Source of the DNA: Branchiostoma floridae
Lineage: Eukaryota; Chordata; Leptocardii; Amphioxiformes; Branchiostomatidae
Length of the DNA: 64,000 nucleotides
Direction of reading: 5' to 3'
Assembly: GCF_000003815.2 (NCBI RefSeq)
Contig: NC_049985.1
Location: 2,984,970 to 3,048,969 of the forward strand
Shown: positions 34,481-45,853 of the stretch, piece after piece
How positions within the stretch are numbered: position 1 is the first letter of the stretch
Layout of the letters: the number at the start of each line of letters is the position of its first letter
Notes under the pieces: model-generated
What the model was told of the DNA's origin: nothing
Database searches by the model: none
Seen by the model: only the letters and a program-made list of their open reading frames with translations
Translations under genes and position numbers: made by a program

Positions 34481-35084
34481 TTCACATTATTTAACGGAGC
34501 ATTGTGTAGATGTGCTTTTTTTGGTGTCAGTAAATTTTAAAGTACTTGCAAGATACCGGTACCTTTTACTGATACAATGAAATTAGATATTAAGTGTCTG
34601 TGGATATGGAAGAAGGCATTGGCTAAATGCATTCAATTAAGATTCCAACCTCTTAGTATCAAATGTTGGGTGTAGTGGACTACTTTTAGGTCAAACAAAG
34701 TCTTTACTGAACTTTACTGAGGAAAACAATCTGAAGGTGTGCAGATGTGCATTTTTAGGTATCAACTGTCAAGTAAAGGACTTTCAAGATACCAGTATCT
34801 TTAATTGAAACAATAGCTTGAGATATTAGTGTCTGTGTAGATGGAAGAAGGCATTGATTATTCCAACCATCAAATGTTAGGCATAGACTACTTTATAGGT
34901 GAAACAGGTACAAAGTCGTGTTAGCTTTACTAAGGAAAAAAACAATGAATTTGAATATTAGTGGCATTGATTATCCAAACCTCCAAATCAAAGTGACAAG
35001 TATCAAATGTTGGGCACAGACTAGTTTATAGTTGAAACAAGTAACTACAAAGTCGTGTGAACTTTACTGAGGAAAAAAATCACT
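34481..35084 (+). repeat. Diverged copies of the array flank
   Basis: Segments such as ATGGAAGAAGGCATTG, TATCAAATGTTGGG and TTTACTGAGGAAAA recur two or three times. They look like older units of the same array without a core. Confidence 0.6.
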
Positions 35085-35290
35085 AACTTTATGGTGTTCT
35101 CCAAGGAACTGCCTTGCCCGGGCCAGCGAGACCTCAAGACGTAATATTGCGCCTTGCGCGTAGATTGCACGTTTTATGTCAGACCCAGAGGCTCATCATT
35201 CTCAATATCGTAAACCCCACGCCTCCCTTGGGCCGGGGAAAAGGGATCCGTCTTCATTATTGAATCAATCCAACATTACCTTTACATGGC
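35085..35290 (+). other. GC-richer unique block, possible conserved element
   Basis: This block follows the array and is richer in GC than its surroundings. It contains CCTTGGGCCGGGG, a 13-mer also in each 187-bp core, plus GCGCCTTGCGCG. It may be a distant core relative or a separate element. No frame of interest. Confidence 0.35.
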
Positions 35291-35924
35291 TTTTGTGACC
35301 CCCTTACTGTTGGAGACGTGTTTTTTATCGCCCTGTATGGTCCCATATCCTTCATACAATAACATGTGCCCCTCAGGCTTGTGTTTAAACATGGAACAAC
35401 TTGGCTTTGAAAGTATGTGATTTTAGCTGTAATGTCCGACCATCAGGTTTAAAAGACGTAGGTGGGACTTTTTTCAACAGCATGACGATGTGATTTTTGG
35501 TTGTTGCATAAGACCGTCAAGTTGAGTAGACTACTAGACTTTGTCTGTCAATGTCAATGAAGGTCATTGGACATCCAGATAGAGAATTACCAATAATGCA
35601 AATTCAATCTAGCAACTGGACAAATTCTATTTATATGTAGATGTGTGTGTGTGTGTGTGTGTCTGTGTGTGTGTGCGCGCGTGCATGTGTGCATTTGTTA
35701 CCTTATATTGATCCAAAGTTAGTTTTTCTAGTTACAGGCTCTCAGGCTCTCAATCATAGAAGACAAATTGCTGTCTGAAATGTCTGACTCCTAAGAGAAT
35801 TGATCCAGTTTCTTGATTAATTTTGTTTCATGTAAATTTACCTTTAAGTTCCTGAACACATATGGAACAGTAAATTTCTATACCAACTTTGGTAAGAGAA
35901 GACACATTGATAAGAGAAGACATT
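35291..35924. other. No gene seen
   Basis: Contains a (GT)n microsatellite at about 35643-35680. Nothing else recognised. Confidence 0.6.
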
Positions 35925-36240
35925 ACCATGCCCTGATATGAGACTGCTCATACCAGCCAGTTCCTTGTACAGCTTGACACATGTATACACAACAATCTTA
36001 GTATAGATCTTGCATCTGATAGACAGATACAAAGAGAGAAGCACATGTTATTGAGTTAGGGATTCAATCTACCAGGTTACAATGCCCTGACATGCGACGG
36101 CTTATAGTCATACCAGTCCGTGCCTTCTACAGCTTGACATATACACTGTACCTACCAATCTAAGTACAGATCTAACATATGACAGGCATATACAATGAGA
36201 GAAGTGCATGTTATTGAGCTAGGGCTTCCATCTACCAGGT
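35925..36240 (+). repeat. Two-copy tandem duplication, ~150-160 bp
   Basis: Copies from 35925 and 36076 share ATGCCCTGA.ATG.GAC, TACAGCTTGACA, ATGTTATTGAG.TAGGG and ATCTACCAGG. Confidence 0.8.
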
Positions 36241-38242
36241 GCAGTACAGTGTTTAGACCTACAGTGGCTTTAGACCCAATCCTACAGTGTAGTGTTACCT
36301 TCTGACTACCTCTCACATTGCAGTCTATCTGAAATATCTGTGACCCAGGAGGATTCTGTTTAATCTGGTTGTTCCCCCCTAATCTTGGATAATCCAACCT
36401 GATTGATTCTCTTATTACCCAAGATCAGAGACTCCTTGTAAGTGGCCTTAGCGAGGCCAAGGAGGGATCTCCCGAGATTCGATGTCTTCAAAACAAAATT
36501 TTCCTACCAAAGCCAGAATCCGCTGTGAGATTTACCCACATGTTTGGTTAAGGAATCGTGTTTCAAAGAAAGATTCAGAAGTTTGATTATAGAGACCTTG
36601 CGAATTCCTACACCCACAGATACAATGTATCAAGGCCCATATGGCAATTGTATTCTATAGGCCACTCCACTTTTTTTTTCCTTGGCTGTCAGACATTTTG
36701 AGCTGAAAGTATAGCAAGCAGACATTAAAAAGCAGCAAGCAGGGAGGAAAACTGAAGATAAGAGTGTATACATTGCAGACAACTGTGTACACCAAGGCAT
36801 GAATCTGGTCCTCTATATTTGCTTTCACTGTATATTCCTCTCAAGCAGTTTTTTTTTCAAATCTGAAGACAACAAAATCAAATTGGTGTGCCAAAGGTAG
36901 GGAGATTTCAAACAACCACCTGTTGATTAATATTCTCTCACAGGATTTGACAAATAACATACCGGTGACTTCATGATAGTTACAATGACTTAAAGATACG
37001 TTAAATAAGCATTTCCTGTACTTCAGAATCTGAGGACCAAGAAACAATGAAAATTGGTGTGGCCTCAACTTTTTTCAACTTTGGAAAGAGCAGTCTTGTG
37101 CTCCTCTAATAATGAAACATAAACCACCTGAACTCGAACTGCATGCAACCCCCAAACTTTCCTGTCAATGTTTTAATACTGTAACTTGCAAACTTTAATT
37201 CTTTTAACATAAGAAAGTGCATTGTAAGTCAACTTTATTTTCTAAGCTGAGATCCTCAAACTCAAAAATGCCTGTAATTTGAGTATATCCCAGACTTTAT
37301 GTAGAGTTCCCATGTACTTGCCAAAAGGGGAAACTTCAATTCTTGGCTTTGGAAACCACAGTGACATCTTGTATCTTCAGTCAGACACATTCCCTTTCCT
37401 AAGCTATCAACTTTCTATCTAAAATCAGTCATTTATGAATGTATATAGATGGAAGACTGAGTGGGCGAAAACTGGCAAAGGAAGAATTTCCCAGGCAATT
37501 GGTGGAGTCTTGCTGAGTATGCAGACTCATTCCAACACTACATGATGTTTCCCCGGTGCGTATTGGGGAACAGAAATTAGTCTGTGTTGGTGAGTAGTAT
37601 GGCCAGGCACATGTTCCTGTCGCCTTCCTCGTAATTAAATTGTGGAAATTAGAAAAGAACGAGGGAGCGTGTGTATGATTAATTGCCTCGGGCAAATCAC
37701 GGAAACTAATTATCATGAAATTTGTTTTGTGCTCAAACATTAGAAAACATGCCACATATCAAACATATCAAAAGCTGGGAAGCAGAAACAACTTTTACAT
37801 AGTACATGAATCAATGAACGAAATCTATCTCTCGACACTTACACAGAGCACAATGTATGGCAACAGCAATACATTTTGTACTACAGGACTGATCACTGAG
37901 GTTAAAACACTCCCGGGTACTTGTTAGAGTGTATATACAACATAGTGCAGTTCCAACACTGGCTGGAAAGAATGTCTGTAATGTGTTTGAAAACATTGTA
38001 GGAGGGCCATTACATTCAAGATAGGGAACTTTGATAGGCAATGGGGCTAGGTGCCAAATAACTTCAGACTCATGTACAGTGCTCTGAACAGGTTCAGTGG
38101 CCAAGTGAATAAACTGTTTGCCTTGCATTTGGTAGGTCGTGAGGCATAACACTGAAAACTTTAAAAAATAGTGGCACTAGTTTCTCAGAATTTTGAAAAG
38201 ACTATTGCGAGTTTACCGGTAACACGCAAGACTATCAGGGGA
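36241..38242. other. No gene seen; three dispersed-motif copies
   Basis: Motif copies lie at about 36660-36698, 36853-36893 and 37021-37064. Several 100-codon frames exist at 37429-38152 without recognisable domains. Confidence 0.55.
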
Positions 38243-38325
38243 CTAGTCCCCTGCTGTAGTGATTACATACAAGTTGTGTGGCACAAGGGCAACAGAAATG
38301 GAGATGGGTGTCACCCTATGCACCA
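38243..38325 (+). mobile_element. SINE tail fragment
   Basis: CCCCTGCTGTAGTGA.T.CA, then GTGTGGC.CA and AGAAATGGAGATGGG match the 3' part of the SINE at 40299-40556. The tRNA head is absent. Confidence 0.7.
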
Positions 38326-38330
38326 TTTGG

Positions 38331-39202
38331 TGTGGGAGGGACTGTCAACATGTGTGGCGCTCTTGTATACATGACTAAAATTCCTAACATTTTGGCAAGA
38401 TCTATGAAACAACAAGTTTTAAAAAACTTTTCTTGGTAGAAATTGTAGCATATGATTCAGTTTAGTGTCTACATTGTAATCTGCCATTTGAGGTTGATAG
38501 TTATCAAATTTCTCTTTTCACTCAGCAGCACTGGCCCAGATATCAACAGGAAGATGAAGAAATGGTGAAAAAGCAACGTGGTGGTACGACCAAGGACGAA
38601 GGCTGTTATATGTGACTATTCATAGCAAAATATAGTTTTCATTACAAGAAGCCTAGACAATCAAACCAAGGGGGTGGTGTATGTTTTATGTAATGAGGAC
38701 AGATGTTTTTTCCCTAAATTCAAAAGGAAATGGTCTATGCTATCAAAGCATGCCTTTTGTATAGACACAGATTTTTTTCGAGCCTTCCCATCTACATTTG
38801 TAGATCCTTCAAAGATCTTTTGATGTCTCTTTGCTTCATAATATAAAAGCTCTGTACAGTACTCCCTTCAAAGCTCCTTTACTTGTTCTTTTGAAATCCA
38901 TTTGTTTCACCATGTAGTTCCTGACGGAACTGTTGGAAGTACGAAATTCTCAAAATTAATCACGAGTCTCCTTTGACAAAGCATTGCTGAGATATTGCAT
39001 GTATGTTGTTGAGAAGCATGTACAAAGGAAGACTAGTTTTTGTAGATTCTATGAGTCTGTGATATTAAAGAAGGAAAAGGCTATAGGGAAGGTTGATTGT
39101 CTACTTTGTTTTGCAGTATCTTTTTTATCTTTCAATGCAACATCATTCTTTTAAGTCGGAGAACCAACAAATTGAATTGTTGTGTCCTGGAATAAATGTT
39201 AC
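38331..39202. other. No feature seen
   Basis: Non-coding sequence. One dispersed-motif copy at about 39149-39188. Confidence 0.55.
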
Positions 39203-39915
39203 CTAGCCTGTACAGACTGTTTCTGTCTTCACTGCCATTTTTCTATAATAGTATAATCATGGTTCTTCACCTTTATCCGCGGGGTAACCTATATCCATTG
39301 CTTGAAAAAAGAAACAGTAGGCTTTAATAGTGATATCGAGTTGATGCACGGTGGTTTAAAACTGCAAAGCTTTTAAACTATCTGCAATTTGAAATCACCG
39401 TCCGTGGACTTGATATCCCAAAATGGCATGTTTCAAGAAAAAACAACGGATATAAGTCAACCAGTGAAGAATGGTGAACTAGCGTTAAATGCAAGTCCAA
39501 AGTTAACAACAACCTGATTATGTATATACACACCACTGGTAAAACAAAGTGAAGTGAAGTGAAACATGCAAAGCCTGTAGGGTGTACATCAGTGGATCCT
39601 GTGTATCATTGTGACCTCAAATAAAACGCTTCATAGCCTGTACAGACTGTTTCTGTCTTCATGATTATTTTTCAATACATGCAAGTCCAAAGTTATCACA
39701 AATTATCTTCAAACAATGACTGTTTTTATAGTCATTGCTTGAAGAAAATTTGTAGTAACTGTATTCATATGTGACTGATGAACCTCTTCAACGAAGTCCA
39801 AAGTTATTTTGAAAAAAGGTCAACAACCTATATATATCTATACATATACCACTGATAAAACAAAGTGAACTAAAGTGAAACATGAGAAGCCTGTAGGGTG
39901 TACATCAGTGATCCC
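39203..39915 (+). repeat. Two-copy duplication with an inserted repeat in the first copy
   Basis: AGCCTGTACAGACTGTTTCT occurs at 39204 and 39633. GCCTGTAGGGTGTACATCAG occurs at about 39573 and 39889. The first copy also holds a block at 39246-39480 starting CTTCACCTTTATCCGCGGGG with an inverted partner near GGATATAAGTCAACCAGTGA, a family also present inside 41380-41862. Confidence 0.75.
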
Positions 39916-39984
39916 AGGGGAAATAAAGAGATGTGTAGTTTGAGGGAGGGGGGCTGGTAGAGTGATGGGCGATGATGATTCTGG

Positions 39985-40290
39985 GATGCTGATGCTGCAT
40001 ACACCACCTGCGACTCCCTCCAGCAATGTTTTACATTATTAGAGACTTTCTGTTTTCATTTTTCAGTTCTTATATTAAAGGCTATTGTTGACCGTCAGAC
40101 ATTGAAAGAAAAGTGAAAACAGATAGTGGTCCAGCTTTGCTCACTGAAGAGCTGATTCTTATAGAGAAGACAGACACTGAATACAGTATTCACAGATTCA
40201 TTCATACTGCATACAACACCTGCTACTCCCTCCAGCTATGTTTTGCATTGTTAGAGACTTTCTACTTTCATTTTTGGGTTCTCGATAAGG
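39985..40290 (+). repeat. Two-copy duplication, ~217 bp
   Basis: GCTGCATACACCACCTGC and ACTGCATACAACACCTGC start similar blocks near 39990 and 40206, both continuing CTCCCTCCAGC.ATGTTTT and TTAGAGACTTTCT. Another local pair is CTGAAGAGCTGAT at 40145 and 40697. Confidence 0.75.
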
Positions 40291-40298
40291 CTACAAGC

Positions 40299-40556
40299 GG
40301 GAGCAATGGCCGAGTGGGTAGAGTATTCACCTTGCAGTCGGTAAATCATAAGTTCGATCCCCAGCCAAGTCAAACCAAAGACTAAAAAAATGGTATATGT
40401 TGCTTTCTCTGCTTAGCACTTAGCACTAATGAGGAAGAGCATGGGAGTTAAACACACATCATCACTACCAGCAGATTAGCCCCCTGCTGTAGTGACTTGC
40501 ACAAATGTGTGGCCCATGACCTACAGAAATGGAGATGGGCACCACTTCAAAGCATC
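40299..40556 (+). mobile_element. tRNA-derived SINE
   Basis: The head has a Pol III A box TGGCCGAGTGG (40307-40317) and a B box AAGTTCGATCC (40350-40360). The body follows with TGCTTTCTCTGCTTAGCAC, GGGAGTTAAACACACATCAT and CCCCTGCTGTAGTGACTTGC. A tail fragment of the same family is at 38243. The head is not a functional tRNA gene: the stems do not close and no acceptor end is seen. Family name not assigned, though it resembles a common lancelet SINE from memory. Confidence 0.8.
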
Positions 40557-41370
40557 TGTTACAGATTTACGGGCAACTTTAACGTTAACTATAAGGCTGC
40601 ACCATCTTATCTCCTTGTCCGTCAAGCAATTGTTAGTGAAAGAACAGAGAAACATCAAAATGAAAAAGGATAGTGATCCAAACCAGCTTTGCTCACTGAA
40701 GAGCTGATCTTCCACCGATCCATACAGAGAAGGGAGACACTGAATACAGTATTTACAGCTTCATTGAACTAGTTATTCTCTACAACAAATTACAAGCACC
40801 AATGGGCAGCGGACAACAGCTTGATGTTCCATCCTAAGGACTGCAACCCTTTCCAGTAGGCTGCATGTCATTGAGCAACACAGCTGGGATTCAAACTCAG
40901 ACTTCCCCAAGCTCTTGAAGACAGACGTCTGAGAGGAAATCTTTATTTTCAGTCCATAGACTAGAGTGCCTAGCACATAGTACACAAAAGTGATGACACA
41001 AATGATAACAATACACAAATCAAAATCATTGGCAGTATAACAAATACTGCTACAAATACATGATCTTTGTAATATTTATTATTTAATAAACTTTCATCTG
41101 AAATCTACTGTGTGTATCAAGATACAATCTTCACGCACTTACTCCAATTCAAGATAACTATTTTCAAAATCCCAGAACCAACACAGCTGATTAGTGTGGC
41201 CTTCGATATTCATCCCATACAATTTCTGACAATCAGGCTAGGGGGGTGAAACTTGTTCATTTACGGGGGCGGAAAATATTAGCAAATGTGTACCCATCAT
41301 CATTAGGGACCTATCTCACTAGTGAACCTATATATGCCCAGCAATCTCCTACAATCTCTTACAAATGTAG
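40557..41370. other. No gene seen
   Basis: A dispersed-motif copy lies at about 41161-41202. Short frames only. Confidence 0.55.
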
Positions 41371-41871
41371 CAATCACTATAGCCTGGTATCCAGTATATT
41401 CATGGGTTGGCCTGTGTAGCAAGTGCGGGCTTTCTACGGGGTAGATATAGCTCTCTGCCACCGGAGTAATCGTTCGCACCCCACTAAGATTTTCATGTGG
41501 TAGGAGTTATCTCCAGTGGGAATTGTTTGCTCACCACGAATGCTAATTTAACTCCTTTATCCACAGGGTAACCATATCCGTTATATAAGATTGCAATAGT
41601 TCAAATATCGGGGTCTGTTGTTGCATTAAACTGACTTATTTTCAAAATTTGCAGTTTGAAACTACCGTCCATCGACTTGGTATCCCTAAGCCCTGTGTTT
41701 GGAAACAACAGATATAATAGGTCACCTCATCGATTAAGGTGAACTTTCGTTAACTCCTACCATGCAAAACTCCTACTGGGTGCGAAAGATTACTCACTCA
41801 CCCCTACGATAAAAAGAATTTCCTCTTCCCAAGGCAGCCTAAGCAGGCTGGATACCAGGCTACAATCACTA
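41371..41871. mobile_element. 483-bp TAGCCT-type element with perfect 9-bp target duplication
   Basis: The element at 41380-41862 starts TAGCCTGGTATCCAG and ends CTGGATACCAGGCTA. CAATCACTA flanks it exactly (41371-41379, 41863-41871). Its centre (about 41548-41750) is a copy of the CTTTATCC.C.GGGTAACC family also found at 39246-39480, so this is either a composite or a nested insertion. No transposase frame. Confidence 0.85.
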
Positions 41872-44697
41872 CAGCCTACTAACAAGAAACCAGATTATCA
41901 TCATATACTCATGGCTTCAAATCTAGCCATTTGAAGATGAAGAAAATTCATAAAGCGACAAAAAGGGCACGACCTCGTGTCTTTGGTGGTCTCCGCGGGG
42001 CCTCGAAAACTGGCAAATAACTGCTCAAAATGTACATAGTGTTGCCCTTTGGCCAGTGAGCCAATCTCTCTCGCTTTTCTGCACACCTCGCTTCAGACAA
42101 AGCTATAGACAAGGTTACCCTGCGGTACACTTTATGCACATTTTGAGTGAGCATTTGCCAGCCTGAATAATAGCTCAACAAACTGATGTGTGTGTTACAG
42201 GGCTGTTGCATATTATCATGTAACGTCCTTGATATTATCATCTATTTGGAGAAGAGGCAAGGGAGTGATACACTGCCTGTAGGTTTGAGACAGTGGCACT
42301 GTGCTAGCAGTAAATTCATTTACTTTCATGTTGGTTTTATTTTGTGGCACAGGGGGAAAAAGGTGGTTTTCACAAAAGCTGGCAAAATTTAACATCACTT
42401 TATTGTCTAATACAATGTAGATATTACTGTATTACCAAATGTAGGAGAGAAATTAACATACAGTATCATCATAAAGGAAAGTATGTTCTTTCAACTGACA
42501 TGTAACAAGATAAAATTCTCAAAGCTATGCAGCCCTATTTCCTAAATTCCCAGCATCTTTCCAAATCAAAGTTACCAGTATTTACTACAGTACGATGGAG
42601 GTATTTTCTTTGTCTGAAGGAATTTTGTTTTGTATGACTGTGGGTGCAAACCATGTGCACTTCCTCACCTGTGTCTAGGGCCCTTCCCTGACAGGATTCC
42701 AACAAGTGCACACTGCCCTTGAGACATGCACCCAGCTGGGACTTGAGTTAGACCATGCCAAGTAAATGTTATGGATGACATCCTCTGCAGACTGCCAATA
42801 TTATTCCAGAGCAGAAAAATACATGATGGGTACGAAAAGACTGTATGCTGACTGAAGAGACAATAAGGAGTTCAAGAGGAGTGGTTTTAACTGTGAGAGT
42901 GATAGTCCTACCTAACCAAAGAACTCTGTTCTACTCTACTCTAAATTTTCGATATACAATCCATAGATGTGAGAAAAATTGCAGCAATAAAACATGGTAT
43001 CACAGCCAGAAGTCTTATATTCACCTATCTAAGAAGTGTCACTTTCCAACTACATGTACAATTATGGCAACCAATCTATGGTAGAGTCACCAATACAAGT
43101 ACACTCAAGCATATCACACAAAATTTTCTCCCATTAAATTTTCTGTATATTCTTGTTATGGTGAGCATTGCCAGAAAGGAACAAATTTAAGTTTCTTTTT
43201 TTCAAATCAGGCAGAAATTTATGTGATCTTTGATGTTGTCTGTAACATTGACTAGCCCTCAGAAGTATTTGAAACTTCAGGAAGTGGTTGGAGTTGTCCC
43301 ATGTTTGACATGTGCTCAGGTTGACAAATACATGTTTAGTCACGTTTCCTTGCATGCCTAGCCACCAACCAACCCTCAAGTGTCCCCCACCAGCCAACAC
43401 TATTGATCTCATTTCCTAATTACTTGTCTCGTTTGCTAATTATTTCCCGGCTCCATGCCAAAGGCAAGCAAATGGCCTTGGGTGTCAGACTTGAGGTTTG
43501 AAGTTAAAAATAGGGAGTTGTGGGTGTGCTGCTTGGAAATTCAGAAAGATGGAAGAGATAAGAAACTCATTTTCTCAGTGGTTTCAGGTAACTTGGTCTG
43601 AATACTATGAATCACAAAATGTTTGCAGTGTTGTTTTTTCACAGCTTTTTAACCATGACCTGTTTAACACCAAATCATGACACCGTCAATGTTAATTTTC
43701 AATGTATTACTACAAAATTATTTCAATTAAGAACTTAGAACACTGCAAAAATGTTTTCCCCTCTTACCATGAAATCAAGTCCCTGCAAATATAATTGAAT
43801 TTACAGTAAGTCTCCTGCTACAAGTGCACATCAGGTACTTTCACAAGTTGATCTGTTTTACATCTGCAAACTTTGGAAATCTTCTCCAAATGCTATCTAA
43901 CACAAGCCAAAGAACTACTTCCTAAAGAGTGGAATTATGATAATTTCAGTGCAGAGCTTAGTGTCAACTTAAAGTGTTTATTACCTTTGCCAGGAAGATT
44001 AGATTTTTGTCAATGTTCGTGTCTGTGCTTGTGTGCATTTGTCTGTCTGTATGTCTGTGCCCATTTGTAGGTCTTGATGAGACCTCAAAATAATTAAATT
44101 TTGAGCCCCCTAACAGCTTTCTTTGGCCCTGCAGTGGAACTTTTGCTGTTGGTTCTGCTATATTGTTGTAGTATATGGTCTGGAAAGCTTGGAAATTGCT
44201 GTAAGTTAAATGTTTTTGCTCACCAAAGGCAAAAACAGGCCACAGCTCCAACATCTGACTTAGTGTATGTTTATGATATAAGGTGTGCATAAAAACACCT
44301 AAACAGATTTCAGCAGGACATATTAAGTGGGCGGAAAATTTCTGTAACCCCAGACACCCCGCAACCCTTTGATGTCAGCCACTCACTTGTTTGGGGGCAA
44401 ATTCTCAGACCCTGATTTGATTACCATATTGGTCTGGGCGGAAGGTCCTCAGGATCATAATATCCACAAGGTGGGAATTTCTACACCATTCCTAGACAAA
44501 CAGGTAATAGATGTTATTGTACCTTTTTATGCTGGCAAGTTATCATCAGGAATGACTGTTTTCTAAGCCGTTGTCGGTTTTTCTCACGACACGTCATTTT
44601 AAAATACAGTAAAACACAAGATTTTCAACCTCACTACCCATGAAAAGCGTAGAATTTATTTCAGACATTAAAAGAATATAGTCTATAACCTGTAAAC
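41872..44697. other. No gene seen
   Basis: Many short frames without domains. Dispersed fragments at 42748-42782 and 44090-44140 (ATTTTGAGCCCCCTAACAGC). I see no exon with convincing splice sites. Confidence 0.5.
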
Positions 44698-44860
44698 CTG
44701 TATAACTGACCACTTCTACATAAAGACCACCTGGCTAATGTGTCCACTTAAGTGATAATTTATCAGATTGTATATTATTAAACATTAAGAATCCTGTCCA
44801 TAGTGACCACCTGTCCACATAGACCCCTGAGTGGTCATCTTGAGCAGTTTTGACAGTATG
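44698..44860 (-). repeat. Dispersed GTGGCCACTAT-family fragment
   Basis: GACCACTTCTACATAAAGAC and GACCACCTGTCCACATAGAC resemble, in reverse complement, the tandem pair at 21311-21442. Confidence 0.55.
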
Positions 44861-44904
44861 ACTGTCATCTCCTTATCTCCAAGCACATTCCCGATGGCAT
44901 TTAA

Positions 44905-45018
44905 GATAGTACCAAAGCCGGGCAAGGAGTAAAGCCAGCAAGAGGAGGTTCACCGCCTACTGGAGCCCGTTTGACTCCCTTTGGCCGGCTATACTCCTTG
45001 GCCAGCTTCAATACTGTC
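44905..45018. mobile_element. ~114-bp imperfect palindrome
   Basis: GATAGTACCAAAGCCGGGCA with AGGAGTAAAGCC on the left matches the reverse complement of GGCTATACTCCTTGGCC with AGCTTCAATACTGTC on the right. Identity is partial. No target duplication seen. It is the first of three adjacent inverted-repeat units. Confidence 0.6.
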
Positions 45019-45019
45019 T

Positions 45020-45293
45020 TTTATGTCATACCTGTGACGCGAAAACGTTCGATACGGGTGTTCCGGACCGGGCCGTACGTTTCCGTATCGCACAGGTTCG
45101 AAAGGCGTATCACACAGGCTCTTTTCGAATAAATCGAACTGTTTCGAGCAGGTCGAATTGGCAATTCGAATACCTGATTCGGACGTTGGAACATTGCTGT
45201 TGCAACACTTATTGTTCGAGGGCACCGAATTTGTTCAACTTCTGGCACATTTCGCATCAAAACATGGGTTTTCTCAGGTGGGTATGACATAAA
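45020..45293. mobile_element. ~274-bp unit with 13-bp inverted ends, TTCGA-rich core
   Basis: TTTATGTCATACC (45020-45032) is matched exactly by GGTATGACATAAA (45281-45293). The interior is unusually dense in TTCGA (for example near 45047, 45097, 45125, 45141, 45164). No target duplication is visible. Confidence 0.6.
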
Positions 45294-45296
45294 TAA

Positions 45297-45430
45297 AATA
45301 CAACATGGTGTATTCCGCATCACCCTCGGTTTCAGCCCTCCCGCGGGTCGGATCTCCCTCCGGCCTTCGGGCGATCCGACCCGCGGTCGGGCTGATACCT
45401 TGGGCGATACGGAATACACCGTGTTGTATT
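45297..45430. mobile_element. 134-bp near-perfect palindrome
   Basis: The left half starting AATACAACATGGTGTATTCC and the right half ending GGAATACACCGTGTTGTATT pair along almost their whole length, around CTCCCTCCGGCCTTCGGGCG. Reading both strands gives nearly the same peptide, which explains overlapping frames on the two strands. TA at each end suggests TA-targeted insertion, but the ends are not resolved. Confidence 0.8.
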
Positions 45431-45474
45431 CTACGTATATATAGCACCGTAGACTTGCTTGGAGACTACGGTAG

Positions 45475-45705
45475 TCATTTCCGTCTTACTGTGCCACCTG
45501 TAGCGGAAGAAATTACTGGAATGCCATGTATCATAGCGGATATTCCAAGCCTTTCCTCTGTTATGTCTTTATGTAATGAATTTACCGTCTGTTGTGACCC
45601 ACCTGCATTCACTGCTGCTGACTCAATACTGTGACTAGCGTCGGAATGTTGTTGGTAAACATTGTTCGCATGTGGAGTGTGTACCGACTCATACTCTCCA
45701 CGCAT
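45475..45705 (-). CDS. Possible small exon, unrecognised
   Basis: I do not recognise this protein. A minus-strand frame of 76 codons starts at an ATG (45703-45705) and ends in TGA. An in-frame TAA lies 11 codons upstream of the ATG. The peptide is rich in Ser, His, Asn and Gln, without cysteines or a membrane segment. No promoter, acceptor or neighbour supports it, and it lies between a palindrome and an 18-bp array. It could be an exon tail or chance. Confidence 0.18.
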   Translation of the reverse strand: MRGEYESVHTPHANNVYQQHSDASHSIESAAVNAGGSQQTVNSLHKDITEERLGISAMIHGIPVISSATGGTVRRK

Positions 45706-45730
45706 TGGTTGATGGGGAAAATCAATACAT

Positions 45731-45853
45731 TTTTCTTATATGCCGTCTTTTTCTGTTGGTGGGGCTACCTGACAGAAAAACACGGCATGTAAGAAAAAGA
45801 TGACATGTAAGAAAAAGACGACATGTAAGAAAAAGACGACATGTAAGAAAAAG
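45731..45853. repeat. 18-bp tandem units with an inverted lead copy
   Basis: CATGTAAGAAAAAGACGA-like 18-bp units repeat four times from about 45773 to 45853. TTTTCTTATATGCCGTC at about 45731 followed by TTTTTCTG is the reverse complement of the first unit, making a hairpin of about 25 bp around a 17-nt loop. Confidence 0.85.

Noticed and set aside
37429-38152. Two minus-strand frames of 108 and 113 codons
   Set aside because: No domain, no start or splice context, and unrelated peptides; consistent with chance.
40299-40383. tRNA gene
   Set aside because: A and B boxes are good, but the acceptor and other stems do not pair and a SINE body follows.
45021-45634. Opposing 109- and 132-codon frames with nearly the same peptide
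   Set aside because: A near-perfect palindrome reads the same on both strands, which explains the resemblance.
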